Shown: piece by piece, positions 33,541 through 40,380 of the stretch | Layout: each line of letters opens with the position of its first letter | Position numbering within the stretch: the first letter of the stretch is position 1 | Source of the DNA: a virus | Length of the DNA: 43,146 nucleotides | Virus record (IMG/VR): IMGVR_UViG_3300009481_003440 | Coordinates: 1 to 43,146 of that record | Strand: one strand, 5' to 3' | Position numbers and translations under genes: made by a program | The notes under the pieces: model-generated | Database searches by the model: none | What the model was told of the DNA's origin: nothing | What the model saw: the letters and a program-made list of their open reading frames with translations, nothing else

Positions 33541-34150
33541 TGTTATCTCCATAAAGTTTCTGTATTCGTTTTATATCATCTTTTCTAGGCTCTAATGCAT
33601 TATTAATATAGGGATACATCAGAGCATTTCTGTCATCCGAATGGCCGAGGCCTAATAGATGACCTATTTCGTGAGCAGCTACAGAAAGAAGCACGGTTCC
33701 ATATTCGTAGCGTTCGGGCAAAACCCAATTTTCCGCATTGTCAAACTTTGACAGAAGTGTGCCGTCAAATTTTGGCGATGGGGGCAGTTGGGCCCAAGCA
33801 AGAACCCCTCCGGATCGACCGAATTTTTCTTTTCTTCTACTGCTTGTTGTTATTATTATATCATATTCTTCCCCTTTATCAACTTGAGTAAAGGATAGGG
33901 GGGTAATGGCAGCCCAAGAGTCAAAAGCTAGGGAAAACTGTTTATCCCAAACCTCCTTCTCTAAGTCTGTATCTCTACCCGCTATAAAATATCTAAAATG
34001 TTTTCTATTCCACTTGTGTGGTTTTATAGCTGCGTTTTCAATATAACTGTCTTTTACATTACAAACTGGAGCCTTGCCCGCAAAAGCAGACCCAAGACCA
34101 AAGCCAAGAGTTGTAAGTAGACTAAGACACAAAAAATCTTTTCTTCTCAT
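33518..34150 (-). CDS. Secreted matrixin-type zinc metalloprotease
   Basis: A 210-residue protein with a signal peptide (MRRKDFLCLSLLTTLGFGLG, cleavage probably after SAFA; the RRKDFL start could be Tat-like). The catalytic motif is HEIGHLLGLGH (H160, E161, H164, H170), followed by a Met-turn at about M178 (NALMYPY). This is the full matrix-metalloprotease (metzincin M10) zinc-binding signature. The pro-region has one Cys (C30, APVCNVKD) but not the PRCG-x-PD switch. The product would act in the periplasm or outside. It lies directly after a terminator. Confidence 0.88.
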   Translation of the reverse strand: MRRKDFLCLSLLTTLGFGLGSAFAGKAPVCNVKDSYIENAAIKPHKWNRKHFRYFIAGRDTDLEKEVWDKQFSLAFDSWAAITPLSFTQVDKGEEYDIIITTSSRRKEKFGRSGGVLAWAQLPPSPKFDGTLLSKFDNAENWVLPERYEYGTVLLSVAAHEIGHLLGLGHSDDRNALMYPYINNALEPRKDDIKRIQKLYGDNNEKRKIL

Positions 34151-34162
34151 GACCAAACCTCC

Positions 34163-34196
34163 AAAAAAATAGAGCCCCCATTTTACTGGGGGCTCT
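34163..34196 (-). terminator. Rho-independent terminator between the metalloprotease genes
   Basis: A perfect 10-bp stem (AGAGCCCCCA with TGGGGGCTCT) around a 6-base loop, followed on the minus strand by ATTTTTTT. It ends the transcript of the first metalloprotease and the two small membrane proteins. Confidence 0.92.
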
Positions 34197-34209
34197 TGTG
34201 GAACAAGAA

Positions 34210-34389
34210 CTAGTTACCCAGTAACTTAGTGAGAACATCTAGGGACCACCATCCCTTGTTGACACCCAGAAAGAAAATTCCGGTGCCACTAAGCATCAAA
34301 AACATCAACGGTTTTTCTCTCGCCATCTGTAAAGGATGGGTAATTCCATAAATAAGATTCTTGACCAATTTACCTTTTTCAAAACCCAT
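34210..34389 (-). CDS. Small membrane protein
   Basis: A 59-residue protein with a basic, amphipathic N-terminal part (MGFEKGKLVKNLIYGITHPL) and one hydrophobic segment (PLMFLMLSGTGIFFLGV). It has GGGG 8 bases before the ATG. A longer reading from 34467 is open and would add MDGQNKKLFLIVCFVCLFVF, partly encoded by a GTTT-repeat tract; I treat it as chance. It may act with the upstream membrane protein in lysis or in delivering the proteases. Confidence 0.65.
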   Translation of the reverse strand: MGFEKGKLVKNLIYGITHPLQMAREKPLMFLMLSGTGIFFLGVNKGWWSLDVLTKLLGN

Positions 34390-34407
34390 AATCAAACCCC
34401 TTTGATT

Positions 34408-34434
34408 AAAAACAAACAAACAAACAAAACAAAC
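34408..34434. repeat. CAAA tetranucleotide tract
   Basis: About six imperfect copies of CAAA (plus strand; GTTT on the coding strand) lie between two small membrane-protein genes, just upstream of the second. Such tracts can change length by slippage and so alter spacing or an upstream reading frame. Confidence 0.6.
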
Positions 34435-34436
34435 GA

Positions 34437-34703
34437 TTAAAAAAAGCTTTTTATTTTGTCCATCCACCCGCCACCAAAACTAAATCCTCCTTTGAATATC
34501 ACAAGGTACGCCGCAATAGCAGCCACAATCATTAGTGTCAGCCACTTTCTTTTGGCTGCAACAGCATAAAATTTAGCTGTTAGTTCTTTGATTCTATCAA
34601 GTCTAAAAGTTCTTCTTTTTTCTTTTTTGTCTCCCCTCTCCTGTTTCTTATCTTCCTTCTTTTTATCTCTATCTTCTTTATCTTTATTGCCGAATAGGGG
34701 CAT
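34437..34703 (-). CDS. Single-pass membrane protein with charged N-terminus
   Basis: An 88-residue protein. The first 35 residues are almost only Lys, Asp, Glu and Arg (DKEDRDKKKEDKKQERGDKK). A predicted helix follows, then one hydrophobic segment (WLTLMIVAAIAAYLVIF) and a short Gly/Lys tail. The charged cytoplasmic head with one anchor is typical of some phage holin or antiholin proteins, but no family is recognised. Its ribosome-binding region (GGAGCTTTGCTATG) is nearly identical to that of the preceding metalloprotease gene (GGAGTTTTGCTATG). Confidence 0.7.
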   Translation of the reverse strand: MPLFGNKDKEDRDKKKEDKKQERGDKKEKRRTFRLDRIKELTAKFYAVAAKRKWLTLMIVAAIAAYLVIFKGGFSFGGGWMDKIKSFF

Positions 34704-34717
34704 AGCAAAGCTCCATA

Positions 34718-35290
34718 TTAATTATTTGGTTTTCCATAAATATCTTGTATGCGTGTTATATCGTCATCTTGTTGCGGCTCAAACACGTCTTTGTTATAAT
34801 AAGGAGCCATTAAGGCCAGCTTCTTTTCGGAATGTGTTAGACCTAATATATGTCCTATCTCATGAGCAGCGACATTTTTGAGAAGAGTTCCTTGAACAAT
34901 CTCTTTGTCTGCCCAAATTTCTTCTGTATCAAATTTCATTAGCAACTGACCTGAGTAATCTTCCTTTGGAGGTAAGTATGCCCAAGCCAATGTTCCGCTA
35001 GGCCCGTCAAAGTGATGGGTCTCACCGCTTCCTATATCTATAAGTATGTTGGCATTGTGTCTGTTATCAACTTTTTCAAACAACAGATTTGCAACCTTAG
35101 ACCAAGAGTCAAAAGCTTCTCTGATGAGACCGTCCCAAACTTCTTCGGGTAAATCGGAATCCCTTTGAAGGATGCAGTATGTCAGATTATTATGTGCCCA
35201 CCTTCTTTTTCCGGAAGAAAGGTTAAAGTCTGGACAACCACACCTAGGAACGCCATCATTACCAATATAAGTGGCAGCAATATTATTCAT
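34718..35290 (-). CDS. Matrixin-type metalloprotease with cysteine-switch propeptide
   Basis: A 190-residue protein without a signal peptide. The catalytic motif is HEIGHILGLTH (H143, E144, H147, H153) with a Met-turn at M161 (LALMAPYY). At residues 15-21 it has PRCGCPD, the cysteine-switch motif (PRCG-x-PD) that keeps animal and plant matrix metalloproteases latent by binding the zinc. That motif is rare in bacterial proteins. It begins the operon that ends at the downstream terminator. Its target is unknown: peptidoglycan-linked, surface or host-toxin proteins are possible. Confidence 0.88.
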   Translation of the reverse strand: MNNIAATYIGNDGVPRCGCPDFNLSSGKRRWAHNNLTYCILQRDSDLPEEVWDGLIREAFDSWSKVANLLFEKVDNRHNANILIDIGSGETHHFDGPSGTLAWAYLPPKEDYSGQLLMKFDTEEIWADKEIVQGTLLKNVAAHEIGHILGLTHSEKKLALMAPYYNKDVFEPQQDDDITRIQDIYGKPNN

Positions 35291-35312
35291 AGCAAAACTC
35301 CAAAAACATAAG

Positions 35313-35331
35313 TATAACCAACCGTTATACT
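35313..35331. promoter_or_regulatory. Inverted repeat, possible operator
   Basis: GTATAAC-CAACC-GTTATAC is a perfect 7-bp inverted repeat with a 5-base centre, 22 bases before the metalloprotease ATG. It overlaps TATAAC and TATAGT, which could serve as -10 boxes. The position suggests a repressor site over the promoter of the protease operon. Confidence 0.45.
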
Positions 35332-35350
35332 ATACACCAAGAGATTTTGC

Positions 35351-35911
35351 CTATAAGCTAAAAAACATCCATCTAGAATCTAGATTGCACTTACCCTCGT
35401 TGATATTATCTAAATACTGCTTAACTTGACCCCACTTACTGAAGATAGTTTCGTGCGGTATAGTTCCTAATAACCAGTCCGGAGTGTTTTCTTTTCCTTG
35501 TGGAATTCTTAGAATTATTGGTTTTTTTTGTCTGTTGGCCAAAAAGAGTTCTTCATACGTTCCACACGGCTGGTAGTCTAGGTCTAGATTTACGATTAAA
35601 AAATCGGACAGGTCTACCATTCTTAGGTCTGTGTTTCTTATGACCCTCATTGACTTAGAAACTTTTTCATAGTCACCCTGTTTTTTCCACTCTTTTCTAA
35701 GCGACCTGTTTTCTAAATCCTCTACTCCTATATTTATTGGTTTATTAGAAGGGTCTAAAACTGTAGCCTCCATACCCAAAAGATAATTACTCATCATCTT
35801 TCGCCATTTTACACCTCCATCAACAGCCCTGTCCATACAACCACAGAGATAAACTCTGAGGTTTTTCAATTTATTTGGCCTTCTCTTAAGAGACACTGAG
35901 TAGGTTTTCAT
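35351..35911 (-). CDS. Nucleoside 2-deoxyribosyltransferase-like protein
   Basis: A 186-residue protein of the nucleoside 2-deoxyribosyltransferase superfamily. LRVYLCGCMD begins the Rossmann-like fold. VDLSDFLIVNLDLDYQPCGT followed by YEELFLANRQKKPIIL is the family's Asp and G-T-x-E-E-x-F-A core. Such enzymes swap bases on deoxyribose or cleave nucleoside 5'-phosphates. Its place next to glycan genes, 25 bases overlapping the upstream gene, might mean a role in making or recycling an unusual nucleotide. Confidence 0.8.
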   Translation of the reverse strand: MKTYSVSLKRRPNKLKNLRVYLCGCMDRAVDGGVKWRKMMSNYLLGMEATVLDPSNKPINIGVEDLENRSLRKEWKKQGDYEKVSKSMRVIRNTDLRMVDLSDFLIVNLDLDYQPCGTYEELFLANRQKKPIILRIPQGKENTPDWLLGTIPHETIFSKWGQVKQYLDNINEGKCNLDSRWMFFSL

Positions 35912-36920
35912 TTATTATTCCTTCTTTAATGTGAGACCAAGCCTCTCCCGATTTTATTTCTTCATGTGTCCATTGGGAATAAGCTAAATTATAAAACCAC
36001 TGACACATATCTTCTTGTTCCCTCTTTGGATATTCCACCTCAGATAAATCATGACTTGATATGTCATATACCATAGACATAGGATCTGAAGTTATTACTG
36101 GGATACCAGCATATATCGCATCTACAGCGGCATTACTTGCTGAGGCAACAACACACCAGCAGTTATTTAGACAGAGTTGTAAGTCTTTAAATGGGCTGAG
36201 TTGAGAAAATTGTGGGATTGAATCTAGTTCTCGTAAAGAAGTCCGACAATACTGATGCCATTTTGATCGTCTGGTTGGATGTGGTCTATAACATATGCTT
36301 CTGTCTGTATGTTTTACCATTTCTTTAACCGTATTTACTACCCACTGTTCATACGACAGCCCTCTTTTTCTGATATTAGTAGTTCCAAAACCTCTAGGAT
36401 TTTGACCAACGATTAATATATGGTCTCCATCCTCTCTCCATTCACTGCAATGATTCCATCCTCTTTTCGACGCTTTGTCTTGAAGCTTTTTCCATCTATC
36501 TGGAGGACTGTTTTTATTAAAATAGTGTGCGTTCCTTTTAATTCCACCCACACCTAAAGATACATAATAATTTGATTCGTCTTTTTGATTAGACTTTCCA
36601 TGGAATACATAACCCTGTTCTGATACAATAGAGAATTTTTTACAATCCTCTATTTCTTTAATTAGCCTTGATCTAAATACCGACTCTTGAGGCTGCCTGT
36701 CGCCGTAGCTATATATATATTCTGGAGTTCCATCTGGTATTTTCGTGTAACTTAACCAGCAAGCGTGGTAACATATGTCTTGGCTGCTTACCTTCTCTAT
36801 GTCTGCATAGTCAGATACCAAACAGACCTCTTCTTCATGTAGCGTTAAACCTTCCGTAAAATATTCTCTCAAGAGCCTTGCGGCAGGAGTATGTTTTGTC
36901 TCGCAGACAGCGACCTTCAT
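35886..36920 (-). CDS. Capsule-polysaccharide-type glycosyltransferase-like protein
   Basis: A 344-residue protein. The C-terminal domain has ICYRPHPTRRSKWHQY and VVASASNAAVDAIYAGIPVI, the pattern of CDP/UDP-type transferases and capsule synthesis proteins (KpsC/LpsZ-like and polyglycerol-phosphate transferase-like). No signal peptide. Its substrate cannot be named. It overlaps the deoxyribosyltransferase-like gene. Confidence 0.7.
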   Translation of the reverse strand: MKVAVCETKHTPAARLLREYFTEGLTLHEEEVCLVSDYADIEKVSSQDICYHACWLSYTKIPDGTPEYIYSYGDRQPQESVFRSRLIKEIEDCKKFSIVSEQGYVFHGKSNQKDESNYYVSLGVGGIKRNAHYFNKNSPPDRWKKLQDKASKRGWNHCSEWREDGDHILIVGQNPRGFGTTNIRKRGLSYEQWVVNTVKEMVKHTDRSICYRPHPTRRSKWHQYCRTSLRELDSIPQFSQLSPFKDLQLCLNNCWCVVASASNAAVDAIYAGIPVITSDPMSMVYDISSHDLSEVEYPKREQEDMCQWFYNLAYSQWTHEEIKSGEAWSHIKEGIINENLLSVS

Positions 36921-36926
36921 CTTAAC

Positions 36927-37070
36927 TTAATTCCATGGGTTTGGGTGGTCTTCTAGTTTGTGATCATTTTTGCCATTACAATTACACATATCGCTTGTTT
37001 CTTCAGAGCTACAAGAAGTTAGTAAAAGACAAAATAAAAATATGAAAGTGTAAATATACTTGATTTTTAT
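36927..37070 (-). CDS. Small lipoprotein ORF without a standard start codon
   Basis: Following AAGGGAGG there is an open frame reading (M)KIKYIYTFIFLFCLLLTSC, a textbook lipoprotein signal with the lipobox LTSC, then SSEETSDMCNCNGKN and a stop after PNPWN (47 residues). The only codons at the right place are ATA (37070) or ATC (37064); there is no ATG, GTG or TTG. Either a rare start codon is used, or a start was lost by mutation. Size and lipobox would suit an outer-membrane spanin. It lies 14 bases after the DUF1501 gene. Confidence 0.5.
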   Translation of the reverse strand: MKIKYIYTFIFLFCLLLTSCSSEETSDMCNCNGKNDHKLEDHPNPWN

Positions 37071-37084
37071 TACCTCCCTTGTTT

Positions 37085-38296
37085 TTAAAATAAACTCTTG
37101 ATGATTTTGCCAGAGTTGGCAATTTTCATTGGTCTACCGCTGTTGCTTGTGAATGTAGTCTGCAACGATATTCCTAACGCTTTGCATATAGACGCCATAA
37201 CGTCTTGTGATGAATACGGCTCAGTATCAACGCGGGTTCCGTCTTTGTTTGTCGATCCGATAGCAACCCCACCATTCATGCCTGCTCCCCCAACAACCAC
37301 GCTCCAACTACGAGCCCAATGATCACGACCGGCATTTCCGTTAATGCGAGGCGTTCTACTAAACTCTCCCATCCAAATAATTGCCGTGTCTTTAAGGAGG
37401 TCTTTTTCCTCTAAATCTTCAAAAAGAGCACTCATTCCCTGATCTAATATAGGTAGCTTTGTGTCTCTTAGGGTAGGGTGTATGTTCTGGTGGTTATCCC
37501 ACCCTCCTAGATTGACCTCGATGAATGGAACTCCTGCCTGAACTAACCTTCTCGCCATCAAACACCCTTTACCGAATCCACTATTTCCATATCTCTCTTT
37601 GATAGCTTCCGGTTCGTTGGCAATCTTGAAAGACTCCATCTCTGCGCTAGTAATAACATCATAGGCCTGCTTTAACACATCCCTATGATCTTTGGCTATT
37701 GAACCTCTTTTTTGGTTAATAAAATTATTCTCGATGAGATCTAGTGCATATGCTCGTTGTAAAAATCTGGCATCAGGCTTGATATCTAAATTTTTTACCC
37801 TTCCATCACTATTTACTACAAAAGGAGAATACTTCATTCCCAGAAACCCAGCCCCAATACTAGCCCCTCCAACAGAGACAAATTGTGGAATTGATAGATT
37901 GTCTCGCTTTAACTGGTGTGACAGTACGGCTCCATAGCTTGGGTGTTGCATATTGGGGTTTGGTACATACCCAGTGTGCATATAGTACCGACCCCTAGAA
38001 TGATCTGCTTCCCGTGTACTCATGCTTCGTATGATTGCTGCATTATGCATCTGTTTTGCCATTAGTGGCATATGTTCGCTAATTTGTACATCTCCAGAAG
38101 TGGAAATTGGACGAAAGGGACCTCCTGTCGGAGCATTTGGTTTAAGATCCCATATATCCATAGTTGAAGGGCCTCCTCCCATCCATAGGAGGATGGCGGA
38201 TTTCCCGTTTTTCTTTAGTTCTTGCTGATTAGCCTTAAGCGTCTGGGTTAGACCGAAAACACTAGCGGTAGTAGTTAAGAAATTTCTTCTATTCAT
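37085..38296 (-). CDS. DUF1501 family protein, twin-arginine exported
   Basis: A 403-residue protein of the DUF1501 family, which has an alkaline-phosphatase/sulfatase-like fold. The N-terminus MNRRNFLTTTASVFG is a Tat signal. Family features include ILLWMGGGPSTMDIWDLKP, MSTREADHSRGRYYMHTGY, GWDNHQNIHP and WMGEFSRTPRINGNAGRDHW. The length fits typical DUF1501 proteins (~400-480). These proteins are very abundant in Planctomycetota and unexpected in a phage. Cellular location is predicted to be the periplasm. It is not overlapping with its neighbours (12 bases after the aminotransferase). Host origin by transfer is likely. Confidence 0.9.
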   Translation of the reverse strand: MNRRNFLTTTASVFGLTQTLKANQQELKKNGKSAILLWMGGGPSTMDIWDLKPNAPTGGPFRPISTSGDVQISEHMPLMAKQMHNAAIIRSMSTREADHSRGRYYMHTGYVPNPNMQHPSYGAVLSHQLKRDNLSIPQFVSVGGASIGAGFLGMKYSPFVVNSDGRVKNLDIKPDARFLQRAYALDLIENNFINQKRGSIAKDHRDVLKQAYDVITSAEMESFKIANEPEAIKERYGNSGFGKGCLMARRLVQAGVPFIEVNLGGWDNHQNIHPTLRDTKLPILDQGMSALFEDLEEKDLLKDTAIIWMGEFSRTPRINGNAGRDHWARSWSVVVGGAGMNGGVAIGSTNKDGTRVDTEPYSSQDVMASICKALGISLQTTFTSNSGRPMKIANSGKIIKSLF

Positions 38297-38308
38297 TGTT
38301 TTCCCTCT

Positions 38309-39394
38309 CTAGTAGTTGTTAACGGCGTCTACAATGTGTTTTAAATCTTTTTCAGTTAGCCACCATCCACAAGGAATATTCATTAGCTTACTATCGAATG
38401 ACTCTAGCTTTGTCAATTCAGGATCTCTAAATTGTTTGAACACAGAATATCTTAAGTTGCTTGTGTGGCAAGCGTCAGATTGTATTCCAAGACTTTCCAT
38501 ATATCTTTTAAATTCCTTCTTATCATCAACTAAAACACTGTATATCCAATAAGAAGACACTCTATCTTCTCTTAGGCAAAGAGGCTTGACTCTATTGTTA
38601 TTAATGTTGTCTCTGAGAAAGTTACTGTTTGCTACGTGTTTATCAATAAGACCATCTATGTATTTTAATTGCAACAAGCCTATTGCTGCGTTCGTATTGT
38701 TCATATGAAATTTGAAGCCAGACTCAGTTATATCCTGTTCCCATTTGGAACCCTTGTACGTTCTGTCTAGACCAAACCATCTGATCTTTCTTATTCTCTC
38801 CGCATCTTCTTTAGACTTGCAGGCAATCGCCCCTCCATCTGCCGTTGTAAGATGCTTCACTGCTTGAAATGAGTAACAAATAAAGTCTCCATGATTTCCT
38901 ATAAGCTTTCCTTTGTATGAAGACCTGAGTGCATGAGCTGCGTCTTCTACGACCTTTATATTATATTCTTCTGCTATTGCTAATATTTCATCCATATCAC
39001 ACGGCTGACCAGCCCAGTGGACAACAACTATGGCTTTGGTTTTGTCTGTGATCTTATTCCTTATGCTCTGTGGGTCAATGTTTCCGGTTTCTATGTCTAT
39101 GTCTGCAAAAACAAGCTTTGCTCCACAGTTAAAGAATGGTTCATTGGTGGCCATGCAAGTCATGGCAGTGGATATAACCTCATCGCCTTCCTTGATTCCG
39201 ATTACTCTTGCTGCCAACACCAATGCATTTGTGCAGGAATTAACTAGGCATGTGTTGGGGTTCCCTATATACTCAGAGAACTCCTTTTCAAATCTGTCGG
39301 AATATTCTCCTTCTGTTATGAAACCAGAGCCCCAGACCTCTGACATCGCTTCCGCTACTCCGGGCGGTGTATGAACCTTCATTAACGGTATCAT
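38309..39394 (-). CDS. DegT/DnrJ/EryC1-type sugar aminotransferase
   Basis: A 361-residue PLP enzyme that would transaminate a keto-sugar nucleotide. YSFQAVKHLTTADGGAI contains the PLP lysine (K180). EDAAHALRSS supplies the Asp that binds the pyridine nitrogen. Start: MIPLMKVHTPPGVAEAM, with the ATG overlapping the dehydratase stop as ATGA; a longer reading is rejected. With the 4,6-dehydratase-like neighbour it gives the usual two steps to a 3- or 4-amino-deoxy sugar. Confidence 0.9.
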   Translation of the reverse strand: MIPLMKVHTPPGVAEAMSEVWGSGFITEGEYSDRFEKEFSEYIGNPNTCLVNSCTNALVLAARVIGIKEGDEVISTAMTCMATNEPFFNCGAKLVFADIDIETGNIDPQSIRNKITDKTKAIVVVHWAGQPCDMDEILAIAEEYNIKVVEDAAHALRSSYKGKLIGNHGDFICYSFQAVKHLTTADGGAIACKSKEDAERIRKIRWFGLDRTYKGSKWEQDITESGFKFHMNNTNAAIGLLQLKYIDGLIDKHVANSNFLRDNINNNRVKPLCLREDRVSSYWIYSVLVDDKKEFKRYMESLGIQSDACHTSNLRYSVFKQFRDPELTKLESFDSKLMNIPCGWWLTEKDLKHIVDAVNNY

Positions 39395-40380
39395 TCTTCT
39401 AGCCACTCCTGATGTTGAATTGTCCATTGTATTGTTTTCCTTAGAGCATCTTCAAAATTAACGGGAAGCTTCCATCCTAAGCTATCCATTTTATCGCCAG
39501 ATAAAGCGTATCTTAAATCGTGTCCGGGTCTTTTAGTGTGGAAGTCAACCATTTTATATTTTAATGGTTTTCCTATTTCTTGGGCAATAAACTTGGCCAT
39601 TTCTAAATTGTCTACCTCTTTTTCACCAACCACATTATACTTTTCTCCAATATCACCTTTTTCTATTAAAAATAAAATAGCGTGCGCTATATTTCTTGCG
39701 TGGATATAGAACCTACTACCCGCTCTTTTCTTATCGGGATAAGAATGTATTAATACCTCTCGGTCGTGAATGACATTCTTTATCGTCATGGGTATGAATT
39801 TTTCTACATGCTGTCTTTCCCCAAAAGCATTCATTACATTGATGCTCATTATCGGCATCTTGTATGTGTTTTCATAAGCTACACATATTTGCTCTGCCGC
39901 TGACTTGCTTGCTGAGTATGGATTAGTAGGCTTATGTCTGTCCCATTCACCATAAGCGGTTCCATCGGGAGCATCCCCATAAACTTCGTCTGTACTGAAG
40001 TAAAAAAAGTTTTCCAAATTATTGAGACCTCTTGCATACTCAAGCATCTCTACTGTGCCATTGATGTTGTTTTGAAAAAATTCTCTAGGGCGAGAGATAC
40101 TATTGTCTACGTGAGACTCTGCCGCCATATGAATAACAATATTTACATCACCAAGCTCTCTGGCAATTCCTTCGCTTAATTTATAAGAGATGTCGGTAGT
40201 GTAGACACCCACCCTTTGGTTTGATAATGCCCCAAACGATCTAAGGCGATCAAACCCCATACTGGCGTAGTTTAACTTGTCTATAACCGACACTTCCCAG
40301 TCGGTCTTTCTTAAAATATGTTCTACTACATGATGCCCTATAAAACCACACCCTCCAGTAATCAGCACTTTTTTGCTCAT
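39391..40380 (-). CDS. NAD-dependent sugar 4,6-dehydratase (RmlB-like)
   Basis: A 329-residue extended SDR enzyme. GGCGFIG at 9-15 binds NAD; HMAAESHVDNS is the RmlB-type loop; the catalytic STDEVYGD gives Thr-Asp-Glu (130-132), and YSASK gives Tyr155/Lys159. Together these identify a dTDP-glucose (or other NDP-hexose) 4,6-dehydratase, which makes the 4-keto-6-deoxy intermediate. It overlaps both neighbours by 4 bases. Confidence 0.92.
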   Translation of the reverse strand: MSKKVLITGGCGFIGHHVVEHILRKTDWEVSVIDKLNYASMGFDRLRSFGALSNQRVGVYTTDISYKLSEGIARELGDVNIVIHMAAESHVDNSISRPREFFQNNINGTVEMLEYARGLNNLENFFYFSTDEVYGDAPDGTAYGEWDRHKPTNPYSASKSAAEQICVAYENTYKMPIMSINVMNAFGERQHVEKFIPMTIKNVIHDREVLIHSYPDKKRAGSRFYIHARNIAHAILFLIEKGDIGEKYNVVGEKEVDNLEMAKFIAQEIGKPLKYKMVDFHTKRPGHDLRYALSGDKMDSLGWKLPVNFEDALRKTIQWTIQHQEWLEE

